NCBI GenBank assembly: GCA_011369465.1
Contig: DRQG01000034.1
Coordinates: 1-64,000, forward strand
Source: Caldithrix abyssi
GTDB taxonomy: Bacteria > Calditrichota > Calditrichia > Calditrichales > Calditrichaceae
DNA: 64,000 bases
Direction of reading: 5' to 3'
Shown here: one piece after another, positions 1 through 8,238 of the stretch
How positions within the stretch are numbered: the first letter of the stretch is position 1
How the letters are laid out: every line of letters begins with the position of its first letter
The notes under the pieces: model-generated
Told to the model about the DNA's origin: nothing
The model's database searches: none
Seen by the model: the letters and a program-made list of their open reading frames with translations, nothing else
Position numbers and translations under genes: made by a program

Positions 1-8
1 TAGTAGCC

Positions 9-240
9 GTCGCTCCCCCCGCGGGAGCGTGGATTGAAACTACCATTTATGTTATTATTCGCAATCGGCCATTTTTGTCGCTCCCCCCGCGGGAGCGTGG
101 ATTGAAACATATATTTGATGGGACTAATGGTAGGCCGTCATCATGTCGCTCCCCCCGCGGGAGCGTGGATTGAAACATCTTGTGTACGCGACATAGAATG
201 TCGCGGTACGTCGATCCCCAGGTGAAGCGTGGATTTGAAT
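9..240 (+). CRISPR. Type I-C-like CRISPR array, leader-distal end
   Basis: Three identical 32-base repeats lie at 9-40, 77-108 and 145-176. Each starts GTCGCTCCCC and ends GGATTGAAAC, the form typical of subtype I-C arrays. A fourth, degenerate copy of about 31 bases lies at 210-240. Spacers are 36, 36 and 33 bases (41-76, 109-144, 177-209). The repeat decays on the right, so this is the old end of the array; leader and most spacers should lie left of the window. No cas gene is in the window, so the subtype rests on repeat sequence only. The last spacer is almost entirely a hairpin. Confidence 0.95.
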
Positions 241-309
241 ACAGGTAGGCACAAAAAAGTCTAATCAGAATTATAGCTTTTTTTAGTTCCGGGAATTAAA
301 TATAGTTTG

Positions 310-597
310 TTATTTATACAATACGCTCAAAATCGTTTTTGGATCTTTATACACCAAATTTAACAAAACCAATGCCGGCCCCCGAGGAGTACGATCCCGC
401 CTCTCCCAGTGTCTCAAAGTACCGACATTTATTCCAAAAGCTGCGGCAAACTCCACCTGTGTCATGTTCACCTTTTTACGCAAAGCTCTAACATCTATTT
501 CCTTTGGTTTAAATTCTCTGGCGCCATTTTTTTTACCTTCGGCAAATTGGAGAGCTTCTTCCAAGCCCTGTTTTATACTCTCAAATGTTCTGCTCAT
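310..597 (-). CDS. HigA/NadS-like HTH antitoxin
   Basis: 95 aa. The C-terminal half (about residues 40-90) is an XRE/Cro helix-turn-helix, with MTQVEFA in helix 2 and TLRHWERRDRTP around the recognition helix, as in HigA2/NadS antitoxins. By family role it would bind and neutralise a RelE-type mRNA interferase and repress its own operon. The start ATG overlaps the stop of the toxin reading frame at 594-923 as ATGA, the usual toxin-first order of higBA. An AAGGGAA Shine-Dalgarno sequence lies just upstream. The antitoxin frame is intact although the toxin is broken, so it may persist as a lone regulator. Confidence 0.85.
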   Translation of the reverse strand: MSRTFESIKQGLEEALQFAEGKKNGAREFKPKEIDVRALRKKVNMTQVEFAAAFGINVGTLRHWERRDRTPRGPALVLLNLVYKDPKTILSVLYK

Positions 598-923
598 TTT
601 CGTTCCCTTTTGTATGTATGTACTAATAATGTTACCAATCTTTTTAACTCATGTCTTTCAGATTTACTTAAATTATCTTTTTCACTTTTCCCGAAAATCG
701 TTAATAAAAATAATGGCATCATATCGCTATAATAAAAGTAAATTACTCTAACGCCACCTCTTTTACCCTTTCCTTTACGCGCCCATCTTATTTTTCTTAT
801 GCCGCCGGTTTCCTGAATAAGAGCGCCTGATTTAGGATGAATAGAAAGGTAATAAATCTAGTTGTTCCGCTCTTCTTCGTCCAGCAATCGTTCTGCTTTT
901 CTGATGAACTCAGGTAATTCCAT
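594..923 (-). pseudogene. HigB/RelE-type toxin with in-frame stop
   Basis: Read from ATG at 923-921, the frame gives 21 codons (MELPEFIRKAERLLDEEERN plus N), then TAG at 860-858, then 87 more sense codons to a TGA overlapping the antitoxin start. The downstream part is well conserved for the HigB/NadR family: GGIRKIRWARKGKGKRGG, then a VIYFYY strand, MPLFLLTIF and GKSEKDNLS. The stop falls where the family has the hydrophobic/acidic continuation of its first helix. No ATG occurs after the stop until SDMMPL, too late for a functional enzyme. No frameshift is needed. It is either a natural knock-out or a sequencing error; TAG is a normal stop here (for example in accD). Confidence 0.85.
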
Positions 924-1119
924 TACACTAAACTATGTAAACCATAATAAGCCATTGGATTACAATTGTCAAGCTGGGATAACATAAATAGTGCATTATG
1001 CTTTCGATGTCGAACTATTATTATTTTTTACCCCCGCCTAAAAGTTTTCATTTGGCTCCTATGCTCAATATTTTTAATTTAGACTTTGGTTGTACTGCTT
1101 TATAAAAAGGAAAAAATAT

Positions 1120-3498
1120 ATGATAAAATACGGACTTCCATTTATATTTCTATTGATCCTCGCCTGCCAGCCGCAAGGCGGACAGAAACAGAGCGATATC
1201 ATCGCCTTTTTACACCTGGAAGCCGGAAAAACGGATTCCGTTGCTGTGGATGAAATCTTTTTTGCCCGGCGCTATATGCCCTATTTTGAAGCCGATTCTG
1301 CGCTCAATATCCGTTATCTGCGGCAGAGCAATACTCTGCTCATTCAGCCGGATTCGGATTTTGAAGGTTTAACCTTCATTCGCTTCCGCAACGGCCGGCA
1401 AAGCGGGGTCATTCCCGTAAAGGTGAACAAAAAAAGCGCCGTTATCTTCCGCTATAAACCCGGCTACAAGGCTCAAAATATTTTTGTGATGGGTAATTTT
1501 AACAACTGGAACCGCCACGGCATACCCATGCACGACCGCGACGGTGACGGCGTTTTTGAAGCCACCGTGCATCTGGACGACGGCATCTATGAATACCAGT
1601 TTGTTACCGACCGCGGCGAAATTTACGATCCGGAAAATCCTGAAAAAGTGGACAACGGCTTCGGCTATTTCAATTCACTGCTGCGGGTGAGCTCGCCCCA
1701 TCGGAAGCTGGCGCCCAATCTATACTTCATTCCTGCGCCCCAAAGCGATACGCTTATTTTGGCGCTGGAAAGCGCCGCACCGGCGGACAGCGTGCATCTT
1801 TTTCTGTTGTGGGATAACCGCCTGCTGCCGGGAAATCTGGCCGTAAAGGAAAACGGGCAGATTAAAATCAACCGCCGGGATTTGCCTGATGCCGACAGGC
1901 TGCATCGTTTGCGGCTGGTGGCCGCTTACAAAAATCTGCCGGGAAATACGCTCAGCGTATGGTTCTGGAACGGCAAGTTGCTGCCCTATGACCGGCCGGA
2001 GTTATGGCAGGACGCCGTTATTTATTCATTGATGATCGATCGTTTTTATGACGGTAATCCCCAAAACAATCGTCCGGTCAAACACGCTCAACTGGCCCGG
2101 CAGGCCAATTTTAACGGCGGCGATCTGGCTGGGATTATTCAAAAAATAGAAGAGGGCTATTTCGATTCGCTGGGCGTAAACACCCTGTGGATTTCACCGG
2201 TGAACAAGACCACCGATATGGCTTACCGCGAATGGCCGCCCCCGCACCGTTGGTTCAGCGGCTATCACGGATACTGGCCGGTGCGTTCCCGCGAAGTGGA
2301 ACCGCGCTTTGGCAGCTTGCAGGATTTCAAACAACTGGTGCAAACGGCCCACAAGCATGGATTACGGGTGCTGCTGGATTTTATTTCCAACCACACCCAT
2401 ATCGAACATCCCTATTTTAAACATCACCGCGACTGGTACGGTCAGGTCGATTTGCCCAACGGCGAAAAGAACATCCGACGCTGGGATGAGTACCGTCTGA
2501 CCACCTGGTTCGATACCTTCCTGCCTTCATTCGATTACCTGGGGTCGCAGGCGGCGCTGGACACCATGACCGACAACGCCGTATGGTGGCTAAGGGAAAC
2601 CGGTATCGACGGTTTCCGGCACGACGCCACCAAACACGTACCTTACAAATTCTGGAAAACGCTGACCCGCAAGATAAAAACGCAGGTGACGCCATCCCGT
2701 TCTTTGCCGGTGTATCAGATCGGCGAAACTTTCGGCGGTCATCAGCTCATCAAATCGTATGTAAACAACGGAATGCTGAACGCCCAGTTCAGTTTTAACC
2801 AGTTTTTTGTAGCCCGGCGGGTTTTTGCCGAACAAAACGGTAACCTGAAGGACCTGGCCGCAGCCGTGGAAAAAGCCTTGCGGGTGTACGGTTACAGTCA
2901 TGTAATGGGCAACATCATGGACAGCCACGACCAGGTGCGCATGATGGCCTTGTTGGACGGCGATCTGACCCTTTCCGACGACGCTGTGGAACGGGCCTGG
3001 CAAAAACCGGTTATTCAAGTCGATAATCTGTTGACCTACCAAAAGGAACGGGTCTTTATGACCTACCTGCTCACGGTTCCCGGCGTACCCATCATCTATT
3101 ATGGCGACGAATTCGGCATGACGGGCGCGGGCGACCCGGACAACCGGCGTATGATGCGTTTCGCTGAAGCGTTGAACGCGACGGAAAAAGAGCAGTTAAG
3201 GCAAATCACCCGTTTGATCCGGTTGCGTAAAAATCATCCCGCTCTGCGGCGCGGCGATTACAAAACCCTGCTGGCCGAGGACGATCTGTACATCTTCACG
3301 CGCGGCGATATGTACGAACGGTTGCTGGTGGCGATCAATAAAAGCAATACATTGAAAACGATCCGCCTTACATTACCGCAATGGATTAAGACGGAAGCCG
3401 CCCGTTCGCTGTTGCACAGCAGGCGTTTCCGGGTGGTAAACAACGAGATTATTTTTCCTTTGGAACCCTGGCAGGCCGAGGTTTGGTTGTTGGAGTAA
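1120..3498 (+). CDS. GH13 alpha-amylase-family lipoprotein (neopullulanase/cyclomaltodextrinase-like)
   Basis: 792 aa from ATG 1120, chosen over an upstream TTG at 1090 because AAAAAGG lies 9 bases before it and because it gives a lipoprotein signal (lipobox LILAC, Cys16). An E-set/CBM48-like domain (FVMGNFNNWNR) precedes the catalytic barrel. GH13 regions are visible: I with DFISNH (Asp420), II with GFRHDATKH (nucleophile Asp502), III with GETFGG (acid/base Glu536), and IV with DSHDQ (Asp604). It should hydrolyse alpha-1,4 glucans at the outer membrane or in the periplasm. Exact specificity cannot be read from sequence. No sus-like transporter genes are adjacent. Confidence 0.93.
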   Translation: MIKYGLPFIFLLILACQPQGGQKQSDIIAFLHLEAGKTDSVAVDEIFFARRYMPYFEADSALNIRYLRQSNTLLIQPDSDFEGLTFIRFRNGRQSGVIPVKVNKKSAVIFRYKPGYKAQNIFVMGNFNNWNRHGIPMHDRDGDGVFEATVHLDDGIYEYQFVTDRGEIYDPENPEKVDNGFGYFNSLLRVSSPHRKLAPNLYFIPAPQSDTLILALESAAPADSVHLFLLWDNRLLPGNLAVKENGQIKINRRDLPDADRLHRLRLVAAYKNLPGNTLSVWFWNGKLLPYDRPELWQDAVIYSLMIDRFYDGNPQNNRPVKHAQLARQANFNGGDLAGIIQKIEEGYFDSLGVNTLWISPVNKTTDMAYREWPPPHRWFSGYHGYWPVRSREVEPRFGSLQDFKQLVQTAHKHGLRVLLDFISNHTHIEHPYFKHHRDWYGQVDLPNGEKNIRRWDEYRLTTWFDTFLPSFDYLGSQAALDTMTDNAVWWLRETGIDGFRHDATKHVPYKFWKTLTRKIKTQVTPSRSLPVYQIGETFGGHQLIKSYVNNGMLNAQFSFNQFFVARRVFAEQNGNLKDLAAAVEKALRVYGYSHVMGNIMDSHDQVRMMALLDGDLTLSDDAVERAWQKPVIQVDNLLTYQKERVFMTYLLTVPGVPIIYYGDEFGMTGAGDPDNRRMMRFAEALNATEKEQLRQITRLIRLRKNHPALRRGDYKTLLAEDDLYIFTRGDMYERLLVAINKSNTLKTIRLTLPQWIKTEAARSLLHSRRFRVVNNEIIFPLEPWQAEVWLLE

Positions 3499-3510
3499 TA
3501 CCATTAAAAG

Positions 3511-3669
3511 CGATTCCATCCCGCCCAACAGGCTGTTGCAGTTTCTTTTAAGCCACCGAATTACACCGAAAATCACGGGTTAAAGCGCTTGAGATTATTT
3601 AATTTTACCGTTCAAAATTTGTCGTTTTAAAATTATTATTACAACAACCTACCAAGCGGGATGGAATCG
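3511..3669. repeat. 159-bp element with long terminal inverted repeats (MITE-like)
   Basis: The first 14 bases (3511-3524, CGATTCCATCCCGC) are perfectly repeated in inverted orientation at 3656-3669. Complementarity continues imperfectly for about 30 bases each side, including AGGCTGTTGCA against AGGTTGTTGTA. The interior is AT-rich and non-coding. This fits a small non-autonomous transposable element or a large cruciform. No clear target-site duplication is visible. It sits between two convergent genes, so a role in transcript 3' ends is also possible. Confidence 0.55.
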
Positions 3670-3682
3670 TTACAGGCTTATT

Positions 3683-3970
3683 TTATTTAAACTTCTCCAC
3701 TGCCGCATCGATGGCGGTTTTGAGTTCTTTCCAGCTTTTTTCCAGACCGACCTTAAGCGTACCCCAGGCTTCTTCGCCGGAGCTTTTCAATTCATTAAAT
3801 TTCTTCTGTGCAACCTCTTTCTTTTCTTTCAGCTCTTCCATCTGTTTTTTGTATTCCACCTTCAGCTCTTCTTTGGCTTTGGAAGCTTTTTCTTCCAGTT
3901 TTTTCAGCTCGGCGTCCCATTCTTTAAGCTGGGCAGCTAATTTGTCGATATACTCTTTACGGCTTTCCAT
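3683..3970 (-). CDS. Coiled-coil protein (sll1863-like stress protein type)
   Basis: 95 aa, almost all charged heptad-like helix rich in Lys and Glu (WDAELKKLEEKASKAKEEL), with a Trp-containing helix near residues 68-82 (EEAWGTLKVGLEKSWKEL). There is no signal peptide or membrane segment, so it should be cytoplasmic. It resembles the small coiled-coil proteins often annotated as sll1863-family stress response proteins; the function is unknown. GGAGAG precedes the start ATG at 3970. It is a single gene, convergent with the GH13 gene. Confidence 0.75.
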   Translation of the reverse strand: MESRKEYIDKLAAQLKEWDAELKKLEEKASKAKEELKVEYKKQMEELKEKKEVAQKKFNELKSSGEEAWGTLKVGLEKSWKELKTAIDAAVEKFK

Positions 3971-4411
3971 ACGAACTCTCCTCTATTTATTCTACCGTTA
4001 TTAATTCAAACAAAAATTCACCTGCCTGCCCCCGACAGACTGCATACCGTTTGGGTATGTGAGAGACGGACATCGAAAATTCAAAATAATAAAATCTTCA
4101 GAAAGTAAAAAGCGTTTTTTAATTTCAGGAGCAAAATCTCAATGGAAGGCGTAAAATCGCCATGGGGAGGAATCCCGCGTAAGGTGGATTGATGAAACAA
4201 TCCTCAACTTGCGGACTACCGGATCCGGTATTTACCGGGTTCACCATGACAATGCACATTCCATCCTTCCACTGTGATTTTAACTCCGAGGCAACTATTA
4301 TACGCATATTATCCTGAATGAGTTGCCGTTATTATAATATTTACACACAAATCTTGTTTTAAACCATTTCTTTGATAAATTTATTCATCACATAAAAAAG
4401 GAATACGATTG
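3971..4411. other. Intergenic region, no gene recognised
   Basis: About 440 bases between divergent genes. It must hold the promoters of the coiled-coil gene and of the dCMP deaminase gene, but no convincing consensus stands out. An AT-rich stretch including TATAAT at about 4331-4337 is a possible -10 region. Short frames such as the one on the minus strand at 4125-4307 have no recognisable motifs. Confidence 0.5.
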
Positions 4412-4912
4412 ATGAAAGATGCAAAGGTTTCAAAAGAGGCACGCCCTTCGTGGGACGAATATTTTATCGAACTGGTGGATAAAGTTGCCGAGCGGGCCAC
4501 CTGTGACCGCGGCAAAAGCGGCAGTGTGATCGTTAAGGATAAACGGATTTTGTGCACAGGTTACGTGGGCTCGCCGCCCGGATTCCCTCATTGCGACGAG
4601 GTAGGTCATCAGCTAAAAAAGGTGATCAACGAGGACGGCAGTATCAGCCAGCACTGCGTGCGCACCATCCATGCCGAGCAAAACGCCATCGCTCAGGCCG
4701 CCCGCTACGGCATTGCCCTGGAAGGCACTACTTTGTACTGCACCATGGAACCCTGCCGGGTGTGCGCCATGCTGATTATCAGCGTTGGGGTAACCAAAGT
4801 GGTGGCCAAACGCCGCTACCATGCCGGACAGGAAACCCGCGAGCTGTTCAAAAAAGCGGGCATCGAACTGCTGGTGATGGAAGACAGGGTGGAAAGATAC
4901 GAGAATCAATAA
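4412..4912 (+). CDS. Deoxycytidylate (dCMP) deaminase
   Basis: 166 aa. The zinc-dependent cytidine/deoxycytidylate deaminase fold is clear: HAEQNAI supplies the zinc His and catalytic Glu, and PCRVCAMLI supplies the two Cys ligands. The N-terminal WDEYFIELVDKVAERATCDR and the VGSPPGFPHCDEVGH loop are typical of dCMP deaminases (ComEB type), not tRNA deaminases. It converts dCMP to dUMP for dTMP synthesis in the cytoplasm. The start is ATG 4412, with AAAAGGA 9 bases upstream; a TTG directly before it is ignored. Confidence 0.93.
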   Translation: MKDAKVSKEARPSWDEYFIELVDKVAERATCDRGKSGSVIVKDKRILCTGYVGSPPGFPHCDEVGHQLKKVINEDGSISQHCVRTIHAEQNAIAQAARYGIALEGTTLYCTMEPCRVCAMLIISVGVTKVVAKRRYHAGQETRELFKKAGIELLVMEDRVERYENQ

Positions 4913-4929
4913 TGAATTTTAGGGAGAGG

Positions 4930-5095
4930 GTACCGGAGTATTGGAATGGTGGAGTGATGGGAAAGAGAGGATGGATTGATGAATTATTGAATGATTGAAT
5001 AACTGCTTTTCCACACCACTCCATCACTCCAACACTCCAATACTCCATCATTCCATTAATTCATTAATTCACCAATTCATCAATTCCCCTCCCCC
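4930..5095. repeat. GGAGTATTGG-type intergenic repeat, inverted arms
   Basis: The left arm (4935-4960) is made of GGAGTATTGGAATGGTGGAG-like units. The right arm (5011-5054) carries the complementary CACTCCATCACTCC and CCAATACTCC units, followed by AATTCATTAATTCA-like units to 5086. The arms can fold back on each other. The simple, near-tandem make-up suggests a dispersed repeat family and not a gene. It directly follows the dCMP deaminase gene. Confidence 0.7.
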
Positions 5096-5172
5096 CTGGA
5101 ATATTCTTTTTTCGTTTTCCGTTCTCTTTGCATAACCAAACAAACATCAACAAAATTTTTTGGGAGGTAGAA

Positions 5173-5658
5173 ATGAAGAACGCACTTTTATCCGGTTTGC
5201 TGTTGGTCGTGTTCGGCCTGGGAGTGAAGCAGGCCGCGGCCCATTGCGAAATTCCCTGCGGCATCTACAACGATGAACTGCGCATCAAGTTAATTGACGA
5301 AGACATAACCACCATTGAGAAGTCGATGAAGCAGATCATCGAGCTTTCCAAAGCGTCGCCCCTTAATTACAATCAAATCGTACGCTGGGTAAACAACAAA
5401 GACGAGCATGCCGATAAGATTCAGCACATCGTAACCCAGTATTTTATGACTCAGCGGATTAAGCTGGCTGATCCCGGCGACGCCGCCAAACAAAAAAAAT
5501 ATGTGGAACAGCTTTCTTTGCTGCATGAACTGCTGGTTTACGCCATGAAGGCCAAACAGACTACAGATTTACAGTATATTGAAAAATTGCGCGCCACTCT
5601 GGAAAAATTTGAGACGGCCTATTTCGGCCCGGATCATAAACCGCATGAGCATCATTAA
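5173..5658 (+). CDS. sodN: Nickel superoxide dismutase with Sec-type signal peptide
   Basis: 161 aa. After a hydrophobic leader ending AAA comes HCEIPCGIY (His24, Cys25, Cys29). This matches the nickel hook HCxxPCGxY, in which the freed N-terminal His1 with Cys2 and Cys6 binds Ni. The rest is the expected four-helix bundle, with a His-rich tail (HKPHEHH). It disproportionates superoxide. Classical NiSODs have a short propeptide cut by SodX; here the hook is exposed by a leader with a signal-peptidase-I-like AAA/H site, implying a periplasmic or exported enzyme. The start is ATG 5173 with GGGAGG upstream, preferred to an ATG at 5128. No sodX gene is adjacent. Confidence 0.9.
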   Translation: MKNALLSGLLLVVFGLGVKQAAAHCEIPCGIYNDELRIKLIDEDITTIEKSMKQIIELSKASPLNYNQIVRWVNNKDEHADKIQHIVTQYFMTQRIKLADPGDAAKQKKYVEQLSLLHELLVYAMKAKQTTDLQYIEKLRATLEKFETAYFGPDHKPHEHH

Positions 5659-5674
5659 AATTGATATCTAAACG

Positions 5675-5703
5675 AAAAAGCCCCGGCAATCCGGGGCTTT
5701 TAT
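5675..5703. terminator. Bidirectional rho-independent terminator
   Basis: The stem AAAAGCCCCGG / CCGGGGCTTTT with loop CAAT is followed by T-rich sequence on both strands. It lies between sodN and the convergent T9SS cargo gene and can serve both. Confidence 0.9.
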
Positions 5704-5742
5704 TCTTTAGATTTAATAAACTGTCTAACCGATAGAAGCGTA

Positions 5743-7788
5743 CTATCGCATTAAAATCATCTTCTTTATAGCCGTAAACTCTCCGGCCTGCAGGCGGTAA
5801 AAATAAACGCCGCCGGCCAGACCGGAAGCGTCAAAGGTTACCCGGTATTTCCCCGCCGATTGTTTTTCATTAACCAATATTTTGATCTTCTGACCCAAAA
5901 CATTATAAACCGTCAACTTCACATCGCTGACAGCCGATAGCCGATAGCTGATAGCCGTAATCGGATTAAACGGATTGGGATAATTCTGTTCCAACGAGAA
6001 AACCGCGGGCACTTTCGCAGCGGGGCCGTCCAGAGCAGTGGGGACGCCAAACCAATCCAGACTGCGCTCGATGAGCTTTTGCCGATTGCTGTCCACAGCC
6101 ACCTGTTCCAGGCCGATGCCGAAATACACCGTTTTGTACATGCCGCTGTCATACCGCAGCGCGCCCGTATAACCATTGTTGTATTTAAGCACCGGCTGAG
6201 AAGCGCCGCTGTAACTTTCGATCCATTCCGGGTAGTTATTGCTGTAACCGTACGGCGCCAGCAAACTGAACGATAAACCGTCGCCGATGGGATCGCCTTT
6301 TACCCCCTTCATACTGGTTCCCCCGGAATTGTCGTTTTTATAGCTGGCGTCCAGATAGGTATGGTAAAAATCTTTTGCCGCGCTGAAATGACTGTTGCCC
6401 TGCTGATCGTGAATATCCCAGCCGATATCCTGTCCAAAGAGCATCAGGTTGCCGCCGCTATCCAGATAGGCCTTCAGAATGGAAATGTCGCTTTCCGTAA
6501 AGGCCGGCGTTGACCAGGAAACATTCCAGATCAGCGCTTTGAACTGTGCAAGATCGGCCTGTTTATTTAAGGCCTCCACATCGCTTTGCAAAATGGTTAG
6601 ATATCTGGCGCCCAGTTGATCGAGGATTTCGCGGAAATTCTCTTCATAGTCGGCGCCGCCGTCGTCATCCACCAGCAGGACATCGGTATTTTGCGCCACC
6701 ACGCCGCGATAAGTACGCGTGAATCCGTAATCATACTGCTTTCCGGATAAGGATTGGGCGGCGTTCATGTTTTTGGCAAAAATATCCAGCCGGATGGAAC
6801 CGTATTCGCCGGCCGTGACATCCAGCCCGAAATAGAAGGTATCGCCGGGGGCAATAACCGTACTGATTTCCTGTCCCTTTTTACCCGCATAACTGGCAAA
6901 ACTATAGCTCCAGCCCTCGGAGGCCTGCACGTTACGGGCTAATATTTTTACCTGCAATTCCACGGGATTATCATTTACGATGCGGTAGCTTCTGGAAGCC
7001 TGCTCATTGGCGTTAAGCACTTGTATGCCCTGTTCCGTTTCATCCAGTACAAAAGTCGGGATATCCGTCCCGGCCTGAATGACGGTTTTATCTTCATCGG
7101 ACTGCACCCAGGACACGATAGCCAGATCGTCAAATAGCCAGTCGCTGCCGATGGCCTGTGTGAAGGTAAAACTCAGGCTGTCGCCAGCTTCCAGCGAATC
7201 GAGGAAAACACCGCTGTCATTGGGCAGCATTTTGCGCATAACGTCATTGAATTTTTTCTCGCCGTTGGTTCCGGGCGCGCTGCCGTACTCCACCCGGCGT
7301 TCGATCACCGCGGTACGCAGATAAAGTTGATTTTGCTCCACATCCTGCAGCGCTGTTACGGTAACCGTCGTCGTCAGACTATCCTCGCCATATTGAGCCG
7401 CCACGGATATTTTCACCGGAGCAGGATTTTCCAGATTGCGGAACATTTGCGCCTGCATGGCTTCGGGATTGCTGGGTACGCCGTACAAAATACCGTCCAT
7501 CACATAATTGGGCACACCGTTTATGCCGTAATATTTTATGCGATTGCTGTTTTCCGTGGTATTGGCGCTGTACATGGGATCACGGCCGGGCCAGGAGGCG
7601 TGATAACGCACGGAAATAATGCCGCCGTAATATTTGGAATAATAATCCTGCAAACCCGGGTTATACGTAGCGCAGGGGCCGCAACTGGCATTAGTGGCTT
7701 CTTCCAAAAGAACAATACGTCTGGTTTGGGATTGAGCTGAAATAAGGAACAGGAATACAACAAGCAGGATAGTATGAAACGTTCTCAT
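5743..7788 (-). CDS. Omp28-like secreted protein with T9SS sorting tail
   Basis: 681 aa. Signal peptide (about 1-20), then a thioredoxin-like Omp28 domain with C36-G-P-C39 (EEATNASCGPC) and a GVPNYVMDG cis-Pro-type segment. A middle region (about 390-540, starting VLLVDDDGGADYEENF) resembles ThuA/GATase-like sandwiches. The last 85 or so residues are a type A T9SS sorting domain: NYPNPFNP, then LTVYNVLGQKI, AGGVYFYRL and the KKMILMR end. It should be exported by Sec, moved across the outer membrane by T9SS, and attached or released. Substrate unknown. AAGGAAC precedes the ATG. Bases 5929-5957, coding the start of the sorting domain, match a dispersed repeat found at 33.5 kb. Confidence 0.88.
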   Translation of the reverse strand: MRTFHTILLVVFLFLISAQSQTRRIVLLEEATNASCGPCATYNPGLQDYYSKYYGGIISVRYHASWPGRDPMYSANTTENSNRIKYYGINGVPNYVMDGILYGVPSNPEAMQAQMFRNLENPAPVKISVAAQYGEDSLTTTVTVTALQDVEQNQLYLRTAVIERRVEYGSAPGTNGEKKFNDVMRKMLPNDSGVFLDSLEAGDSLSFTFTQAIGSDWLFDDLAIVSWVQSDEDKTVIQAGTDIPTFVLDETEQGIQVLNANEQASRSYRIVNDNPVELQVKILARNVQASEGWSYSFASYAGKKGQEISTVIAPGDTFYFGLDVTAGEYGSIRLDIFAKNMNAAQSLSGKQYDYGFTRTYRGVVAQNTDVLLVDDDGGADYEENFREILDQLGARYLTILQSDVEALNKQADLAQFKALIWNVSWSTPAFTESDISILKAYLDSGGNLMLFGQDIGWDIHDQQGNSHFSAAKDFYHTYLDASYKNDNSGGTSMKGVKGDPIGDGLSFSLLAPYGYSNNYPEWIESYSGASQPVLKYNNGYTGALRYDSGMYKTVYFGIGLEQVAVDSNRQKLIERSLDWFGVPTALDGPAAKVPAVFSLEQNYPNPFNPITAISYRLSAVSDVKLTVYNVLGQKIKILVNEKQSAGKYRVTFDASGLAGGVYFYRLQAGEFTAIKKMILMR

Positions 7789-8238
7789 TTTCAGTTCCTT
7801 TAAATGGATCGAACACGTTTGTATTTACAGATTTTATATTTTAATGAAAAACCGTAACAATTCCAATCTTTCGTTGTGGAAGGCGTAAAATAATTTAAGG
7901 GTTAAATCATCGCTATCCTAAATAAATTAATGTAAGCAGAATTTGTATTGTTTTTTAGGGATCATGTTTTTTATGAACAATACTTTAAATTTAGACTGTT
8001 TATAACCCACCCTTGTCTGCCGCAGGCACGGCCTAACCCCTCCAAGGAGGGGAATTGCTTTTTTCACCTGTGCACTTGGGAGTGGATTTTAACTTTGCGT
8101 GTGTTATCAAAATCTATTTTGGAAAAGTGAGAGGTCGGATAAATTTTGAATACGCTCAATTATTAAATAATATATGAATGAAATTCATTATTTGAGTATA
8201 TTCTTTAAACAATCAACACAGAAGAACGGAGGACCGTT
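7789..8238. other. Intergenic region with a short palindromic repeat
   Basis: About 450 bases between divergent genes; no coding frame is supported. At 8005-8055 lies a GC-rich repeat-like segment (CTGCCGCAGGCACGGCC) ending in a perfect hairpin CCCCTCC-AA-GGAGGGG (8037-8052). The rest is AT-rich and must carry both promoters. Confidence 0.6.

Noticed and set aside
858-860. TAG in the toxin read as a recoded amino acid
   Set aside because: TAG is used as an ordinary stop in this window (accD), and no recoding element or pyrrolysine genes are seen.
4125-4307. 60-aa minus-strand frame upstream of the dCMP deaminase gene
   Set aside because: No Shine-Dalgarno sequence, no family motif and a composition like random intergenic DNA.
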